Below, piece after piece: positions 46,380-59,797 of a DNA stretch of 64,000 nucleotides. Position numbers and translations under genes: made by a program. Location: the NCBI GenBank assembly GCA_015501075.1, contig JADNYJ010000085.1:1-64000 (forward strand). Reading direction: 5' to 3'. The stretch's first letter is position 1; every line of letters begins with the position of its first letter. Below the pieces are notes generated by a model. It made no database searches and was not told the DNA's origin. It saw only the letters and a list, made by a program, of their open reading frames with translations. The stretch comes from Gymnopilus junonius (Eukaryota; Basidiomycota; Agaricomycetes; Agaricales; Galerinaceae).

Positions 46380-48228
46380 CTAGTTCTCGTCCAAAATATG
46401 TATCGCCTGCTTTCGAATCTCCTCCACATATGTTTGCAGGTAGTCCTTATCCCAGACGTCTGGAGCCTTATTTACTCAGGTGAATTGGTTGTCCACATAG
46501 AAGGTAACTGGATACAGACCTGTACCTGAATATAGATCTTTGAATTCATCGTCCATGTGTGCGTAAATCTAGACCACGTAAGTACGAAATTCAAGTGCTC
46601 ATGATCCAGGATTAGACGAACGGGTTTGGTTTGGTAATACGGTGGCCGAAAGACATTTCTTGAAGTTTGAAGATTGGGTCTTTCGATAAAGCTTGATTGG
46701 AATACCATTCAGATTTGGTAAAGCGTTCGATAACCCCCAGGTTCGTAATAGTGGTAGCAAAGGGATTTGAGGTCATATCAATATGCCGAGGAGGATTTAA
46801 CGTCATCTGGGCTGCTGTAAGGTGAGGAAGGTGAGGGTTCTCCATAAATGAGTTGTACTGATCTTTAATCTTCCCCATAATTTTCAGGAGTCGCTCTCGC
46901 TGAGGAAGCGGAGCGGCGATGTCGATATAATCGATATGAATAGGAACGGTGACCAAAGAAGAAATGATTCGGTCCTTGGTCGCCTCCTTGGCTGTAAGCC
47001 ATTTCGCCAACGAGAATCTAGGAATATCGTTGATCAAGTGCACTGTTATCCATTCTGACGAACTTACACTGTGAATGGGAAGGATATATGAGCGTCTTCT
47101 CGTTCTTCGTCCGGAACAGGGTACAATTCGCAAATAGCTAGGGCTTGAGCCGCTTCCATAAGATGATTCATGGTGCACCCAGCTGCTTTGACTGCATTCA
47201 TCACCTCATGACTATAGGGAAGATCAATGATTGCATGGACACGAAGCTGCAGTCCCTTGTTTGTGATTTCTTTCTTGGGCGGCGGGCGCAAGCTCCGAGT
47301 GACCTACGAAAAGTCAGAAAAGTTCATCGTTGGTAGCTTATTCGACGTACGGATTTGGTGATGTGCGCTTTGGCGACTTTATCGAGTAGCTCAATTCCGG
47401 CTGAATCCCATCCATCTCGCGGGCCACCTGTAGCTGTAACTGGACCGTCCGGCAGATTTTGCCCTTCAGTTCCCCAAGCAAGCTTTTCCATGGGGCCTGA
47501 AGTCGTCATCCCTTCGCATATAATTTGAAATGCCTGAAAAGTTGGCCTAGCATCCAAAATGGTATGAGATCCATGTAAGAAAACCCCGAATGAAATTTTC
47601 TCTGGAGTCGTAAACATTATGCAACGAATGACGGGATCTTCATGTGAATGGTCGAGTTTTCGTTGATTGGCACGATTTATGAGAGCTTCGACGTTGATGG
47701 GTTCCTCGAGGATTTCAGTAGAGCTCTGAATCCAATCTAGCACATCGTGCACGTCACGCGCTGGCTTGTATACCCACGATCGCAGTTGTGGATCATGGCG
47801 ATTTTCCAAGCGCGCGCTTACAATGGGGCATCTAAACCTACAGAAAACATAACAAGGGTCATTAAAATGATCTACAAAAAATAGACAATGTTGAGCACCT
47901 CAAATGGGCCCAACCGTTCTGCACCAACAAGCAGAATTCCGAGAACGAAAGCTTGGTATTAAAAGTGAAGCCCATGCAGCATTCAGCCATACTTCGTTGA
48001 AGGGTACACTGAGTCAGACGTATAAAACACAATGAAAGGCATACCCATCGACACATTGACTGAATTGATCCATCATAAGCTCTGAGCCCAAGAGCGGCCT
48101 AAGACTGCCAGTTAGCTATATACTCAAAGAGGTAACTGAGGTCGTACTCGCCTGGTATACTCAACCGAATTATCTCGAGTCAAAAGGGTCCACTGTGGTT
48201 CATCTCGCAAGGGATGCATAATGAACAT
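46380..48228 (-). CDS. CoA-dependent acyltransferase (HxxxD, condensation-like fold)
   Basis: Predicted transfer of an acyl group from CoA to an alcohol or amine. Start at 48228 or 48219 (MHPLRDEPQWTLLTRDN). The first intron has a GC donor (EYTR to PLLGSELMMDQFSQ). Core motif GSHTILDARPTFQAF contains the catalytic HTILD. Further segments: PKKEITNKGLQLRVHAI, VKAAGCTMNHLMEAAQALA, LTLNPPRHIDMTSNP-type strand, then MSFGHRITKPNPFTHTWTMN after an intron at about 46625-46575, IQVQ and a last exon APDVWDKDYLQTYVEEIRKQ ending at 46382. A one-base shift near 47068 (PFT to SVSSSEWITV) is the only break. The DFGWG motif of plant BAHD enzymes is not seen. Likely tailoring enzyme of the neighbouring terpene genes. 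Confidence 0.75.
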
Positions 48229-48648
48229 GGCCCGACGCAAGTGGTCGACTTTCCAGGTCTTGTATCTATCTACTTGGAAATGATTTTTCTCTGTGCTAAA
48301 TATAAATTGCCAACCTCCCGGGTTGATCGTAGATTCATCGTGGATACTTATGAGCGTTGCGGCGCTCAGTTCATAGTCGAAAATAAAATTAACACGACTC
48401 ACGATTGGTGTTAGACGGTGCTTCCATTTGACCTACGTGGACGTGATGATGGAAGAGTAGGAAGAATAGTGTGCTGTTGTAACTATGTGGGCCGACGGCA
48501 TGCCGATTTCACACGGGCTGGGCCATTCTATAATTGGCAACGGGTTGTCAATGAGGGTTCTTCGTGCCCTCATTCTCACAGGATGCTTATGCGTATCCGT
48601 CCTCTTAACGGCTGCTATTCCCGTTGAGTCAGCATTCCAGCCCCTACA
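48229..48648. other. Divergent promoter region
   Basis: About 0.4 kb between the acyltransferase (minus) and the hydrolase (plus); shared promoter would allow co-regulation. No separate gene supported. Confidence 0.4.
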
Positions 48649-49972
48649 ATGCCTTTCGTTTTCCGCACTCAGCCGCTCAAAGCACTCTATCTCTTTTTCA
48701 CAGTATTTTCCCTGCTCTTCATCCAGCTACCTTTCTATACTATTCGGTATGCTGTCCCTAGCATGCGACCTCGCCGTTCATGGACACTGGGAAGGTCCCT
48801 TATTATCGTCGCTCTCCAGTCTTTTATCAACGCAATGTATAACACTACACTGATGACCCCTTCGGATCCACAAAAGTCAGCTGCTGAAGGAGAAAAAGTT
48901 GGCTTCGTTTCCATTCCCGCAGTTCCCTCTGACCTAGTCACTGGCGAGGTTTTGGACACCGCCAAGATTAACAACGTAAAGGCTGTAACGACAGGTGGAT
49001 TCTGGTACTGTCCTAAAGGGCAGGATATCAAAGTTGGCCAAAAGGCCGAGAAAGACGAGAAAGTGATATACCACTTCCACGGTCAGTCAATGCTTAGTTT
49101 GTTCGTCATTTCAGCATGTCCTGACCCAAACATTGGTATTATCAGGAGGAGGATTCACGGTAAGTTCTTTCTTCATATTTTTCAGGCTCTTAGCTAACGT
49201 CTTTCAAAAGGGAGGAACTGGCAACCCATCAAACGCAAACACGAAGGCGGTCGCCGACGGGTTTCTTCAACATATACCGTCTAACCCTCGTCTGTTTGCC
49301 CTCGAATACCGGGTCTCTTCAGCTCCACCTTTCGGCTATTCAAACCCCTTCCCTGCTGCTCTACTTGATGCCCTCGCTGGGTATCGCTATCTCGTCCAGG
49401 ATCTTGGTTTTGAACCACAGAATATCATTGTATCCGGGGATTCGGCAGGCGGCCTTCTCGCATTCTGGTTGGCCCGCTACCTCAGTATCGGTAACCTTCC
49501 AAATCTTCCCATCCCCGGAGCCATGCTCCTTCTTTCTCCGACAGTTGATTGGGCGAATACTCAAATGGGACCATCTTCGTCAATGAAGAGAAATTCCTCT
49601 TCTGATTTCGTATATCCGATCTTAGCTTCAGGACATACACTCCGCGCGCTTCTAGGCAATTTACCAGAAGCTGATGCTGCACAGAACTCCTGGGTAGCTC
49701 CTGGATCAGTTGAACTCAAATACACTCCCGGTCTTTTTGGCGGCCTTCCTAAAACTTACATTTTAGCAGGCGGGGCCGAACAGACCCTGGATGCAATGGT
49801 TATCCTTCGGGAGCGGTTGGAGAAGGATTTAGGAAAGAGCAACGTCGTTTATTTGGAGCAGCCTGATGCTACACACGATTTCTTAGCCCTTTCGTTCCAC
49901 GAACCGGAACGTACAGAGGCACTTGGCGATATCGCAAGATGGGTAAAGGATGAAGTATGGTCTCATTCTTAG
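48649..49972 (+). CDS. Alpha/beta hydrolase (HSL-type esterase/lipase)
   Basis: Met at 48649 starts an N-terminal membrane-anchor-like stretch (LKALYLFFTVFSLLFIQLP). The oxyanion motif HGGGFT is built from two short exons (49083 donor, 49145 acceptor, second intron ending at 49210). The nucleophile elbow is VSGDSAGG; later PGAMLLLSPTVDW, and the acid and His region LAGGAEQTLDAM and DATHDFLAL. The frame is clean to the stop at 49972. Family members hydrolyse or sometimes form esters of small molecules; here it lies head-to-head with the acyltransferase. Confidence 0.85.
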
Positions 49973-51530
49973 AAATCTATTTCGGGAGCGTATGTTCATG
50001 TAAGATTCCTTCTTGAACTTCGATTCCGTAGTTGAGTGATCCCTTGGCGATGGAAATCGTTACATCTTTTCTTCGACATTTCGTACGGACGTTTTGTTTG
50101 TAGTACACCATTGTCCAATCTGATTCAACTGAATTACCTCGATTCAAGGTACCTACGCTGTAATTAAAAATGCACTAAAGCGACTGGTCCTATTGTCCCA
50201 GCAACACCGAAGCGGCCCCACTGAGAACGACACTCAGTAAAATTGGATGGTCAGATATAGTGAGGAGCCTGTTTGACCGGTCTGAGCGCTTCCTTTATTT
50301 AGTCGATATTCCGCTCGCATTTGGCTGACTTCAACCTCTTCCCCACACGTAGACCTATACTTGGGATATTTGATATTTGAGGCTGTTAAACTCTGTGCAG
50401 AGCAGACTGAGCATCTTAATTCATGTATTCATGACATGGGCTTTACATGCTGACTTACCTACATTTTTACTTGCGATTTCGTTGATGCAAATGTCTTATG
50501 TCTTAGACCTACCTGATGCCGGAGTCGTATTCGCAAGCCAAAATTGATTCAAAAGACCACTTATGTGCGGCAGACATCCTCATTTATCAGCACTTGGCAT
50601 TCTTACCTTACTACAGACTGAAATCTCAAACTCTGTATGTTAGCTAAATTTATTTTACTATTTTAGGCAGTGTGGAATCGATCTGTAGTCGAATAACATA
50701 ACCTTGACTGTCCATCGATTTACGTCCGAATATGAGCCCATGGACTGATTGTCATTTGGCTTGACTTGAGGTGAAGAAATGCTTCGCTACTGTGTACCGA
50801 CTTCGCCAACCACTGGCACGCATTGGCTTGCTCCGACGAGGTGGTCAATGTGCGTTGTGTGCAGACTTTTTCTTTGACAACAAAATGGGAGCACGCTCCC
50901 CAATAAACAGAAAGAACTAATACCACCTGAACAATATGAGTAAGGATGGTCAAAGAGAGAAATTTGATCACAACTGTGACAAAAATAGAATGGGCGTGAG
51001 ACCAACTATATACGTGGATCTCTAACTGCGTCAGCGTCGCATGCATCTCGTCGGTTCCAAGAGAAGGGTGTAGTCGATTTACCCATTGCGGATTTTGAAT
51101 CTTCCATTGTGGCGGTTCCTCATGAAGGTGATGTGAGCCATCTACATCCTTCAAGTTTAGATTGTCAATTCAAGGACAGCCTTGGGCGCAATTCGGATTG
51201 TCCACACACACCCACTCCATTTCAGTCACGGAGGTCTTTTAGCTCTTCCTGACTTTTCTGATCGATTTTTCTGATGCATTTCTTATGTGTAGTCTAAATT
51301 AATTCAGCCGATGATCGCTTTGCAGCAACCTGGTTCGAATGATCTCTGGCTTATTTTTGCAGCTTCAAAGCAGTGTGAACGGATTTTGCATGCATCGATC
51401 GTGGGCTGACGCATCGAACGATTCAGTCATAGTTGGCCTTAGAGGTTCATAAGCAAGAAAAGGTGCTTCAAAAGCTCTAAATTTTCAGAGGACGCTTGGC
51501 TAAATCTGACCCCAAGGATTCATTCACTTC
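49973..51530. other. Intergenic with an unassigned minus-strand frame
   Basis: A 144-codon minus-strand frame (50720-51154) has one hydrophobic segment (FVTVVIKFLSLTILTHIVQV) in an otherwise polar protein. No family recognised; it may be a small orphan gene or chance. Confidence 0.3.
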
Positions 51531-53684
51531 ATGGCTCTTCTAACCACGCAATTCCGACAGACTCTCTCCGCCGACACAGGTTATGGCCTTGCAATCGTTT
51601 CCTTGATTGTGGTCGTAATCTTCCTTATTTTCAAATCTCATAAAACGAGGAAGCGTCTACCCCCGGGGCCTCCAGGGCTTCCATTCCTAGGCAATATTAA
51701 CCACTTCTCGGGAGAGCATTTTCGCACCTTCTGTAATTTGCAAAAGAAATATGGCTCGTAAACTAAACATTTAACTGATGGAGCTCTTACTAACTTGTAT
51801 AACAGGACCGTTGATGTTGCTGACTGCTTTAGGACAGCCCATCTTGATACTTGGCACTCATAAAATCGCTTCCGACCTCCTGGATAAACGAGCAAAGCTT
51901 TATTCCGATAGACCTACATTCATTGTTGCGGAAGAAATTCTCACCGGGGGTATGTTCATGATTGTAGCACGCGCTAAGGATCGGTAAGAATCTTTTAAGA
52001 TTATTAACACCTTGTTCGTTAAGTAAAATCATAGATGGCGCCGAATGAGAAAGGCCGCAGCTGAAGGCCTCAGTCGTGGAGTGGCAAGACAATTGCAACC
52101 GATTCAAATCCATCAAACGGCTATCCTATTGCAAGCATTGATCGAGGACTCGAGTAATTGGAATGACATGATCAAGGAGTAAGCGACGGAAAAGACCTAT
52201 ATTCACCGTTAACCTCATTTTTGTTAGATCTACGGCAATCTTGGTGTTTGTTCTTACATATGGCCAATCTGCGAAGAAGGCCGATGGGCTGGCCGTCTTA
52301 CCTTCAATAAACCAATTCGTGGATCGCCTCGTTAAAGCAGCAATGCCTGGACAATATTTAGCTGACCTTGTTCCGGGGATGAAGTATTTGCCTAGCTGGA
52401 TGGCCAGATGGAAACGAGATGCAGAGCTCCATTATCGCCAGGATACTGCGATGTTCGGGAAGCTTTACAGAGGCGTAGAAAAACTTATCGTGAGTTAAGC
52501 CATTTCAACGTCCATGTAAATACCATCGATTGACCTCAACGTGGTCTAGGCCGAAGGCGACACACAAAATAGTTTTGCAGCAACGCTGATCCAACATCCG
52601 CAGTCTAATTTAAGCAAAGATGAAGCATCTTGGCTTTCTGGAACGATGTAGTGCGTAACCTAAAATCGCAGAAAGGGACTATTGTAATCTTGACTTTTTC
52701 CTCCATTTTGACCTTTCATTCTTACAGTGCGGCTGGTACAGAAACCGTTCGTGTTGCGGCATGTTTTTGGATACACGCTTATTATATTGCAGACCTCAAG
52801 CACGCTCTCATGGTTTATCTTTGCCATGCTTTCCAACCCACAGGTTCAAGCACAGGCTCATAGAGAATTGGATGCTATTGTCGGACAAGATCGCTTGCCT
52901 ACATTTGCCGACCAGGATCAATTGATCTATATACAGGCAATAATTCGTGAAACTCTGCGTTGGAATACAGTTAGCCCCTTGGTGCGCAGTCATCAACCAA
53001 TGGATCAAAAATATCCATTGAATCTTCCCACAGGGGAGCGCGCATCGTTTGCTAGAGGTCAGAACCTTGTCGAAATCGCTAAATTACTATGCCCATAAAA
53101 AAGTCCAGGATGATGTGTATGAAGGTTACTTCATTCCCAAGGACACAATTGTATTGGCCAACGTCTGGTATGCGTTTTAATCTCTACATGGGATATGCTC
53201 TGATGGGTTTTGGAAGGGAAATGAATCGAGACCAATCTGTTTACGGTCCTGATGCAGATAAGTTCAATCCAAGTCGTCATATCGATGAAAATGGTACCCT
53301 TAGGGAATTTTCCTTCACGAAAGGAGAAGGACACGCAACTTGGGGATTCGGAAACAGGTATATACTTCATTCTAGTAAGATATTTGCATTAATTGGTGTC
53401 CACCAGGGTCTGCGTTGGTCGAATCGTGGCCAAAGATTCTTTATTCATAACTATCACATTCATGCTGTGGGCATGCCAAATCGAAGCGCCGTCATGTATG
53501 GATGGAAAGCCTTTCATTCCATCCGAAGACTCGGCTGTAAACACAGGTCTTATCTGGTCCGTCTTTAGCTCCATATGCTCCACTATACTAAAGGAGTCAT
53601 AGGAAACCGCCATCTTTCGATTGCAATTTTAAACCTCGCTTTCCGGAAGCTATTGCCATGGTCCGTGAAGCAGGGTTCTCTTAA
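51531..53684 (+). CDS. Cytochrome P450 monooxygenase
   Basis: Haem monooxygenase of the fungal CYP type, membrane anchored by GLAIVSLIVVVIFLIF and followed by the Pro-rich hinge RLPPGPPGLPFLGN. Exon joins give KDRWRRMRKAAAEGLSRG (C helix), the I-helix motif AAGTETTSSTLSWFIFAML, the K-helix ETLRW, VWEMNRDQSVYGPDADKFNP, and the haem loop WGFGNRVCVGRIVAKDS (Cys codon at about 53408). The last exon ends FKPRFPEAIAMVREAGFS at 53684. Frame near 51760-51806 (KKYGS to GPLMLL) needs one base, and the exon order near 52990-53100 is uncertain. Neighbour of the terpene synthase (convergent), so a likely scaffold oxidase. Confidence 0.85.
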
Positions 53685-54457
53685 TAACATGGACCCTGTT
53701 AGTTAGGCTATCTAGTGTCAGCCGTTTTGTTTGATTGTTCATAATGGTCTTGGAGTGTGACATCCCAGTGATAACAATACATGTTCAGATAGGCAAATGA
53801 CTGAATGATGTACTCTGAAATATTTGACCAACAGCCGAAGTGTCATCATGATCATTGTCATAGAGGTATTTAAATGTACTGCGAGATAAGAACGACTTGA
53901 ATAAGCGAAATATTTTCCGCGTTAGCAATTCCACGGCCATTCCGAATTTAGCTGTGTATCACTTGGACCGGTAAGGTTAATTCCAATCGGTGATCCCCCA
54001 TTTGGGCTTGATGTCAATATTTGGTGATCCTCGGAGACAAATCAAAATGGAGACGACTGTGATAAGGATCAAAGAAATGGATGCAAGAAGATGATGTACA
54101 AGTTCGTAATGCTGTCACTCAATTTCCATACAAATAGAATGAGAATATGGCTCGGCACTGATATTTAGAGCGGGAATAGGAAAAGTGAATGTTTTTAGAG
54201 TGAGGGAAATGGTTGACCAAATAAATATAGCTCCAGCTCCATTATGGATCTCGGCGGCAAGCAGCACGGATAAGTGCTTGCTGTTAGTAGAAGTAGTATT
54301 ATGCTGGCGTGAGTACTCTGATTCTCGCACACTATCCGAGATCAAGTAGAACATCAAATACTATCGCATGATTATTACTTCTGCATATCAAACATTGTGT
54401 ACACAGCCCGTAGTTGTTCACCACACCCAAGGCCTAACTTCTTAGGCAGCAAAGCAA
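53685..54457. other. Convergent 3' intergenic region
   Basis: About 0.8 kb between the P450 and the terpene synthase 3' ends. No gene supported. Confidence 0.4.
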
Positions 54458-55726
54458 CTACCTTGACTTTTCTATTTCTTTGCTTTTGTCTCCAAAGTAA
54501 CGGCCACTCTCGAAGTGCCATGCGTTGTTTGATCGGACCCAGTTAGCAATTCCTTCTAAGTAGTCATTTGCCATGTCGGCGACGGAAGGATCCCAAGTCG
54601 GAATTCTTTCCAGTGAGAAAGGAATGCCTCAGCAGCCGTTGTGTGCATTCCTGCTACCTTTGACATGGCCTGATAAAGATTGCATTGCTCATAATACATA
54701 ACAACGGTTATGAGGTTGTGAGGTATTTCTTCGGACGCTTGTTCCTTATTGTAGGACAAAATATCCTAGGATTTGACCAAATGATCAAATTAATCTTTGA
54801 GAAAAGAATATTCAAAACCAATGTGACTCACGTTGTCTAAAATTATAAGGTCTCTTGAGAGACGTGCAAGATCTTGGACTACCGGATGGTTGACAACATA
54901 AGCCGGTAGGTCGTAAGGCAATTCTATCATGGCAAAGCTCGGGTATACGCCTATGGTCTGACGCCGGATTTGAAGATAGGTCTCTATGCTTGGGACAACG
55001 TGCAGGTCGCGATATTGCGCTTGGTGAACTACTGCCTCCGCATACTCAATGAAAGTTTCCAAGAACGCCGTTGGGAGTTAGCGCTTGCCGTTTGAATACC
55101 ACGAGCCCAAAATCTGTGCACTCATATGAGAGGCTTATCATTGATAAAGAGGTGGAAATTGGAAAGTTACTCTTGAGCAATCGCTCCCAAAACCACCTCC
55201 CCATCTGGACGTTTCTTGAAAGGATTACGAAGAGCATCGATGACTACATCGGCATAATGACGAGCCAAGTGTGTAGCCGCGCTGTCGGTGTATTCGTCAA
55301 ATACAAAGAATAGGTTCGTCATGTCACATGCGGTTCGTAATTGCGCTGAGATTGTAAAATATCAGGTTGCATAGGATAACAAAAGATTCGTTCCTCTCTT
55401 ACCCTTTGAAAGGTTGATCGTAAGATAGAGAAGCTAGGAGGCCTTGAAATGTTTCAGCTTTCTGCACGACTGATGACGAAAAGGGTATTTCTCAACTAAA
55501 ATCACATCGGTCAAAAGCCCTGGAGACAATCGATAGTATGTAAGGACAATCTTAAAGAACATTGACATGTAACATACTTCTGAGATTCGACACTGAAGGC
55601 CTTGAAAGACCTAAACCAGGCATCTGATTCTGCCTTCGCTTCCTCGTGATGCCGATTGATTCTGCGTGGCCAGGGCCATTCTTTCAATGTATCAGGTAGG
55701 TGGTAAACGAGTGTCTCTTGAGTCAT
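54458..55726 (-). CDS. Sesquiterpene synthase (class I terpene cyclase)
   Basis: Cyclises farnesyl diphosphate in the cytosol with Mg2+. Start Met 55726; HLPDTLKEWPWPRRINRH carries the family Trp-Pro-Trp-Pro-Arg opening. Exons then give KAETFQGLLASLSYDQPFK, LFFVFDEYTD (Asp-rich metal motif, 55284-55298), HYADVVIDALRNPFK, RDLHVVPSIETYLQIRRQT, SFAMIELPYDLPAYV, and the NSE metal motif NDILSYNKE made across an intron (54835-54763). C-terminus LERIPTWDPSVADMANDYLE and WHFESGRYFG. One-base losses near 54605, 55070 and 55345 shift the frame; all metal motifs are intact. The product cannot be predicted from sequence. Confidence 0.85.
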
Positions 55727-57074
55727 TGGACTGCGAAGCTTTCAAGTTATCCTTCTCAACTTGGTAGTTTATATTGCGTTCTTGAACCTTGAATTGTTGA
55801 CTGCCACCCATTGTACATCAGTAACTGATCCGATTCATTCTGCAAATTTACACGAACATAATCCCTTTTGCAAGGGTCCAAATATCAAAATAGGAGCTTG
55901 TAGACTGGCAGGCATACCAATACAGGATAAGTTCATGCAGTGGAATATCAAAACTCTGATCTGGATTGTGTGAGCGCTGCCAAGTTCTGGGAAGGCTGGC
56001 ATCTGACTCCTGCGAAAGTTGGAAGTCAATTATTTCTAGATGACCTATATTTCGGTTGAAATCTAGCTGAGACGATTGAGCCCTATTATTAAAGATTGGA
56101 CATTCGACTCAGTTCAGATCAGGCCGTTCAAATCTAAAACTGCCTGCGGCGTGATGTGAGTGATGATGACAATTCCAACAAAGGGGAACAGACTGAACTA
56201 GTTGACACAGTAATGGCCCTAATGCTGGAGATCAGTTCTTCCCACGCGGGCATAGCTTGTGAGTTTGGCTTCCCTTTTCTCTCCTTTGTCCTCCTTGCCT
56301 GTGCAAATTGCGCTACTGTCTTCTACTCAGTGGGCTCCTTTTTGATCATCTTGTATCTGAGATTATTTTGGTATTGAACCGGCTCAAACCCAAAGTGGTC
56401 GTAACCCAGCCCCTCATCTCATTCGTCCGTCATGGGCATTGAAAGACGGAACAGAATAAACCGAAGTGTTCCTCTACTCTGTAATCAAGCACAGTCATGG
56501 CTCAGCCATGCCACGTCACTAGTGTCTTCTTATCTATTCATGACGACCACTCAGAATTGTAGATCCCAGGCGGAAAAGTATATCAACTTGGAATAAATTT
56601 AGGAGGGGACCATCCATACTGTCAGAGCTATGAACAGCTTCCATTACTGGGAACAAACAAGAGTCTATTAGCATTCAACTTCGGGGAAGATCATATGAAA
56701 CCTGTTCATTTCGTTGATCAGTCACTGCCAGGCGCCCATCATGCATTCTCGATTGTCCTGAAATATCGAATCTTATTCATCCAATGATAGTTTTATCCGA
56801 CCTTCTGATGACAACGTTCAATGATGGTATGTATCCTTTCTCAAAAAGTCTAGTACCAGCCTGACGTTCTGTATTACAGACTATAAGACGTCACGATAAC
56901 CTATCTTTCGATACACTAGCCGTTCTCCATGGGAATGCACTCACCTGCAACGTTCTCTGCTTTGTTCTTAGCAAGTGTCATTTCCTCAATTCGACTTTCT
57001 GCCCGGGATGCGATAGAGATTCTTGGAATCTTGACTCTTTCTGGCAGTTATTATCAAGCCAATCGACTCAGCTG
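55727..57074. other. Intergenic; possible upstream part of the adenylation gene
   Basis: A readable stretch from 56602 to 56757 (with GTNKSLLAFNFGEDHM and FVDQSLPGAHHAFSIVL) and an in-frame extension upstream of 57075 (NLDSFWQLLSSQSTQL) suggest that the adenylation gene, or an ancestor of it, started further upstream. No complete exon chain found. Confidence 0.35.
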
Positions 57075-58929
57075 TTGGCATCAGAGCCAGGACCGGTACC
57101 AACCATCCCCGCTTGCTCCTTTGGGGAGCGAGTGAATACCAGATACACTCATATACATCAGGCATTTAACATGCACGCGAAATCCTTTCCAGCTGGCATT
57201 GCCGTAGTGGATTACCACTCAAGGGCAATTTCCTACGGAAAACTCGACCAATGCTCCTTAAATTTTGCTGACTTTTTACGAGCCAAAGGAGTTCGCTCTG
57301 GAACAGCAGTATGCCTGATTGCTCAACGATCCATTCCGCAGATAATTGCTGTATTGGCTATTCTGCGCGCTGGAGGGGTATATATTCCTCTTGATGGTGA
57401 TCTTCTTCCGGACGCATCTCTTCGCAACATAATATCCGATGCTAAACCTGTTTATGTTCTCCTATCGAAGTCGTGTATCTCTCGGGGTGACGCGCTAAAG
57501 GATGTTTCTCTTGGATGTATTGAAGACATCCTCGCCCTTACAGGCTCCTTCGATGCCGTAAAACAGCCTGCCATGTCCGACGACGAAGAGAATACTCCAA
57601 ACGGCGCAGATCCTGCATATATTATCTATACATCTGGTGAGTGCGCACGTCTTTTAATACATAGTCTATTAAGTGATCACTTCTTGCAGGTACTACCGGA
57701 ATGCCCAAAGGAGTCGTCGTAAGTCATTCGAATGTTGTTAATTGTACGTTCCTAGTAATACTTGCGTTCGACGTTTTAATTAAACTGTCACAGTGTTATC
57801 CACGTCCCCTGGGGACCTGCACATTCGTCGAGGGACAAAGGTGGCCCAACTTTTAAATATTGCCTTCGACATGTGCGTCTGGGAGACATTTGGGTGTCTC
57901 ATGAATGGCGGGACCTTGTATTTGAGGGGACCGAGGAGAAGAGACTGGATCAATGTCTTGAAAACTGTTGATGTCGTGATATCGACACCCTCTATCCTTG
58001 CATCCCACAATCCAGCCGACTACCCGAACCTCAAAGTAGTGGCGACTGCAGGAGAAATGTGCCCACAAAATCTGGCCGACACATGGGCTCGTCACGTCAT
58101 CTTCTACAACAGCTGTGGCCCGACAGAGGTATACCGTATATTTTACTAGGGTCTGACCAGTTGCTTACGCTATTGAGTAGGTTACCATTGTAAATACCAT
58201 GCGAAAACATGTTCCCGAAACCCCAATTTCCATAGGCCAACCGACCCCTAATAACAATGTATATATACTCGACGATCAGCTTAATCCTGTGCCCCTTGGA
58301 GAACCTGGCGTTATGTGGGCAGGTGGTCGGGGGGTATCTCGAGGTTATCTTCAGCGTCCCGAGCTGACGGAAATTAAGTTTGTGGGTGACCCCTTTCAGA
58401 AAGGCGGGTTAGTGGTATGGTTGCTACTAGTTTTATCATCCTAAATCCTGAATATCTCCCAGATTGATGTACAATACTGGCGATATCGGTAGATGGAGAA
58501 ACGGACAGATCGAGCATTTAGGGCGTATCGACGATCAGGTTAAGATCAAGGTTAGTCCCTTTGACAGTTCGAGCCGTTCAATGATGCATACGTGTGGTAG
58601 GGATTCCGTGTAGAGCTTGACGGGGTCAGTTCCGCGATTTCGACATGTAAAGGAGTAATGAGTGCTTGTGCACTACTCGTTGAAGATGAGTTAGTAGGCA
58701 TTTATACTCCAGAAGACTTACCAGCTGCAAGAGTTAATGATGCTGTTTCACTCGTGCTTCCTCGTTATACGCTTCCGACGAGATATATCGCTTTGGGTTG
58801 TCTTCCGCTTACCAGGTAATGCCCTACTAGTTGGATCGTTAATCGGCTGTTTTGACCTTTATGACACCTAGCAACGGGAAGGTTGATAAAGAACGACTTA
58901 GAGAGATCAGCCGTATAAAATGCGCATGA
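57075..58929 (+). CDS. Stand-alone adenylation enzyme (NRPS-like A domain)
   Basis: ANL-superfamily enzyme activating a carboxylic or amino acid with ATP. Conserved cores appear in order: [14 protein letters not shown] (A2), [20 protein letters not shown] (A3, split by an intron at 57638-57689), [13 protein letters not shown] (A4), [12 protein letters not shown] (A5), [15 protein letters not shown] (A6), YNTGDIGRW (A7), [19 protein letters not shown] (A8), and [10 protein letters not shown] (A10, catalytic Lys). All introns splice in phase and the frame is clean. There is no carrier, condensation, reductase or thioesterase domain; the protein ends about 10 residues after A10. Frame is open upstream of 57075, so the true start may be near 56890. 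Substrate code not assigned. Confidence 0.85.
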
Positions 58930-59797
58930 TTGGATAAATACTTTCAGGAGCCTGGAACTCAAGTAATTAACAGACAGGTTGCAATCTGCAGACAACTTGA
59001 ATGAGAATCGGTTGATCAGTTTTAAACTCGATTGTAACACATGGATTAAATTAACAATAAAATGTATAGAAGGATAGAACGAGCCTTTCTGAGTGATGCA
59101 CGCTTAGAGAGATTAAGTCTGATTAATACTTGAGAGAGAAAATCGTCGACTCAGGTTTGATGATGATGTTGATTCTAGAAAGGGGTTCCACGTATCAATG
59201 TCATGCATATCGCACGTGACCATATTGTTCCCGCACCGCATAAATTAAATGTTAAAATGATGATCTGCCGCCCACTTCCTCCCGATTGCTCTCCGAGTCC
59301 ATCCGTTCCAAGTTGAATAACAACTTCATTCATGCCGCCCGTTGGAACCTTTTCAATTCGGCTGAATCTCCCATTAAGCTCTCTATCATCGTCATGATCT
59401 CGTGGTGCCCAAACTTAATCCAAAGCGCCTTGTGATATAGAAGTATTAGTACCTGAAGCTGGGAATATATAAGTTGAGTTATTACTAATCCGCTATGTAG
59501 ATCTCGACTGAAAAAGCCAATTCATATTTTTCAAAGTTCTGCTCAGAGTGCAACTCTCACAAGCACTTTCCAAAATTGCACTTCTCATGGCTACACGGCG
59601 TGCAAGGCACATCGCGTTGGGCGCATCCTCATCCCGAACTCAAGAGGAGAGTAAAAGATAATACCATATTCGAGGTTGTACGCTACCAGATCGCGCATTC
59701 CTTCGAAGTGCGTTCATTCATTCACAGTCCTCGGTAATTGTAGCCTAACAGCTAACTGGTCAGTCTCTGTGCTGGCTGGCTCTTTCTGGAGAGCATA
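58930..59797. other. Intergenic, no gene seen
   Basis: About 0.9 kb; nothing supported beyond promoter sequence for the gene at 59798. Confidence 0.4.
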
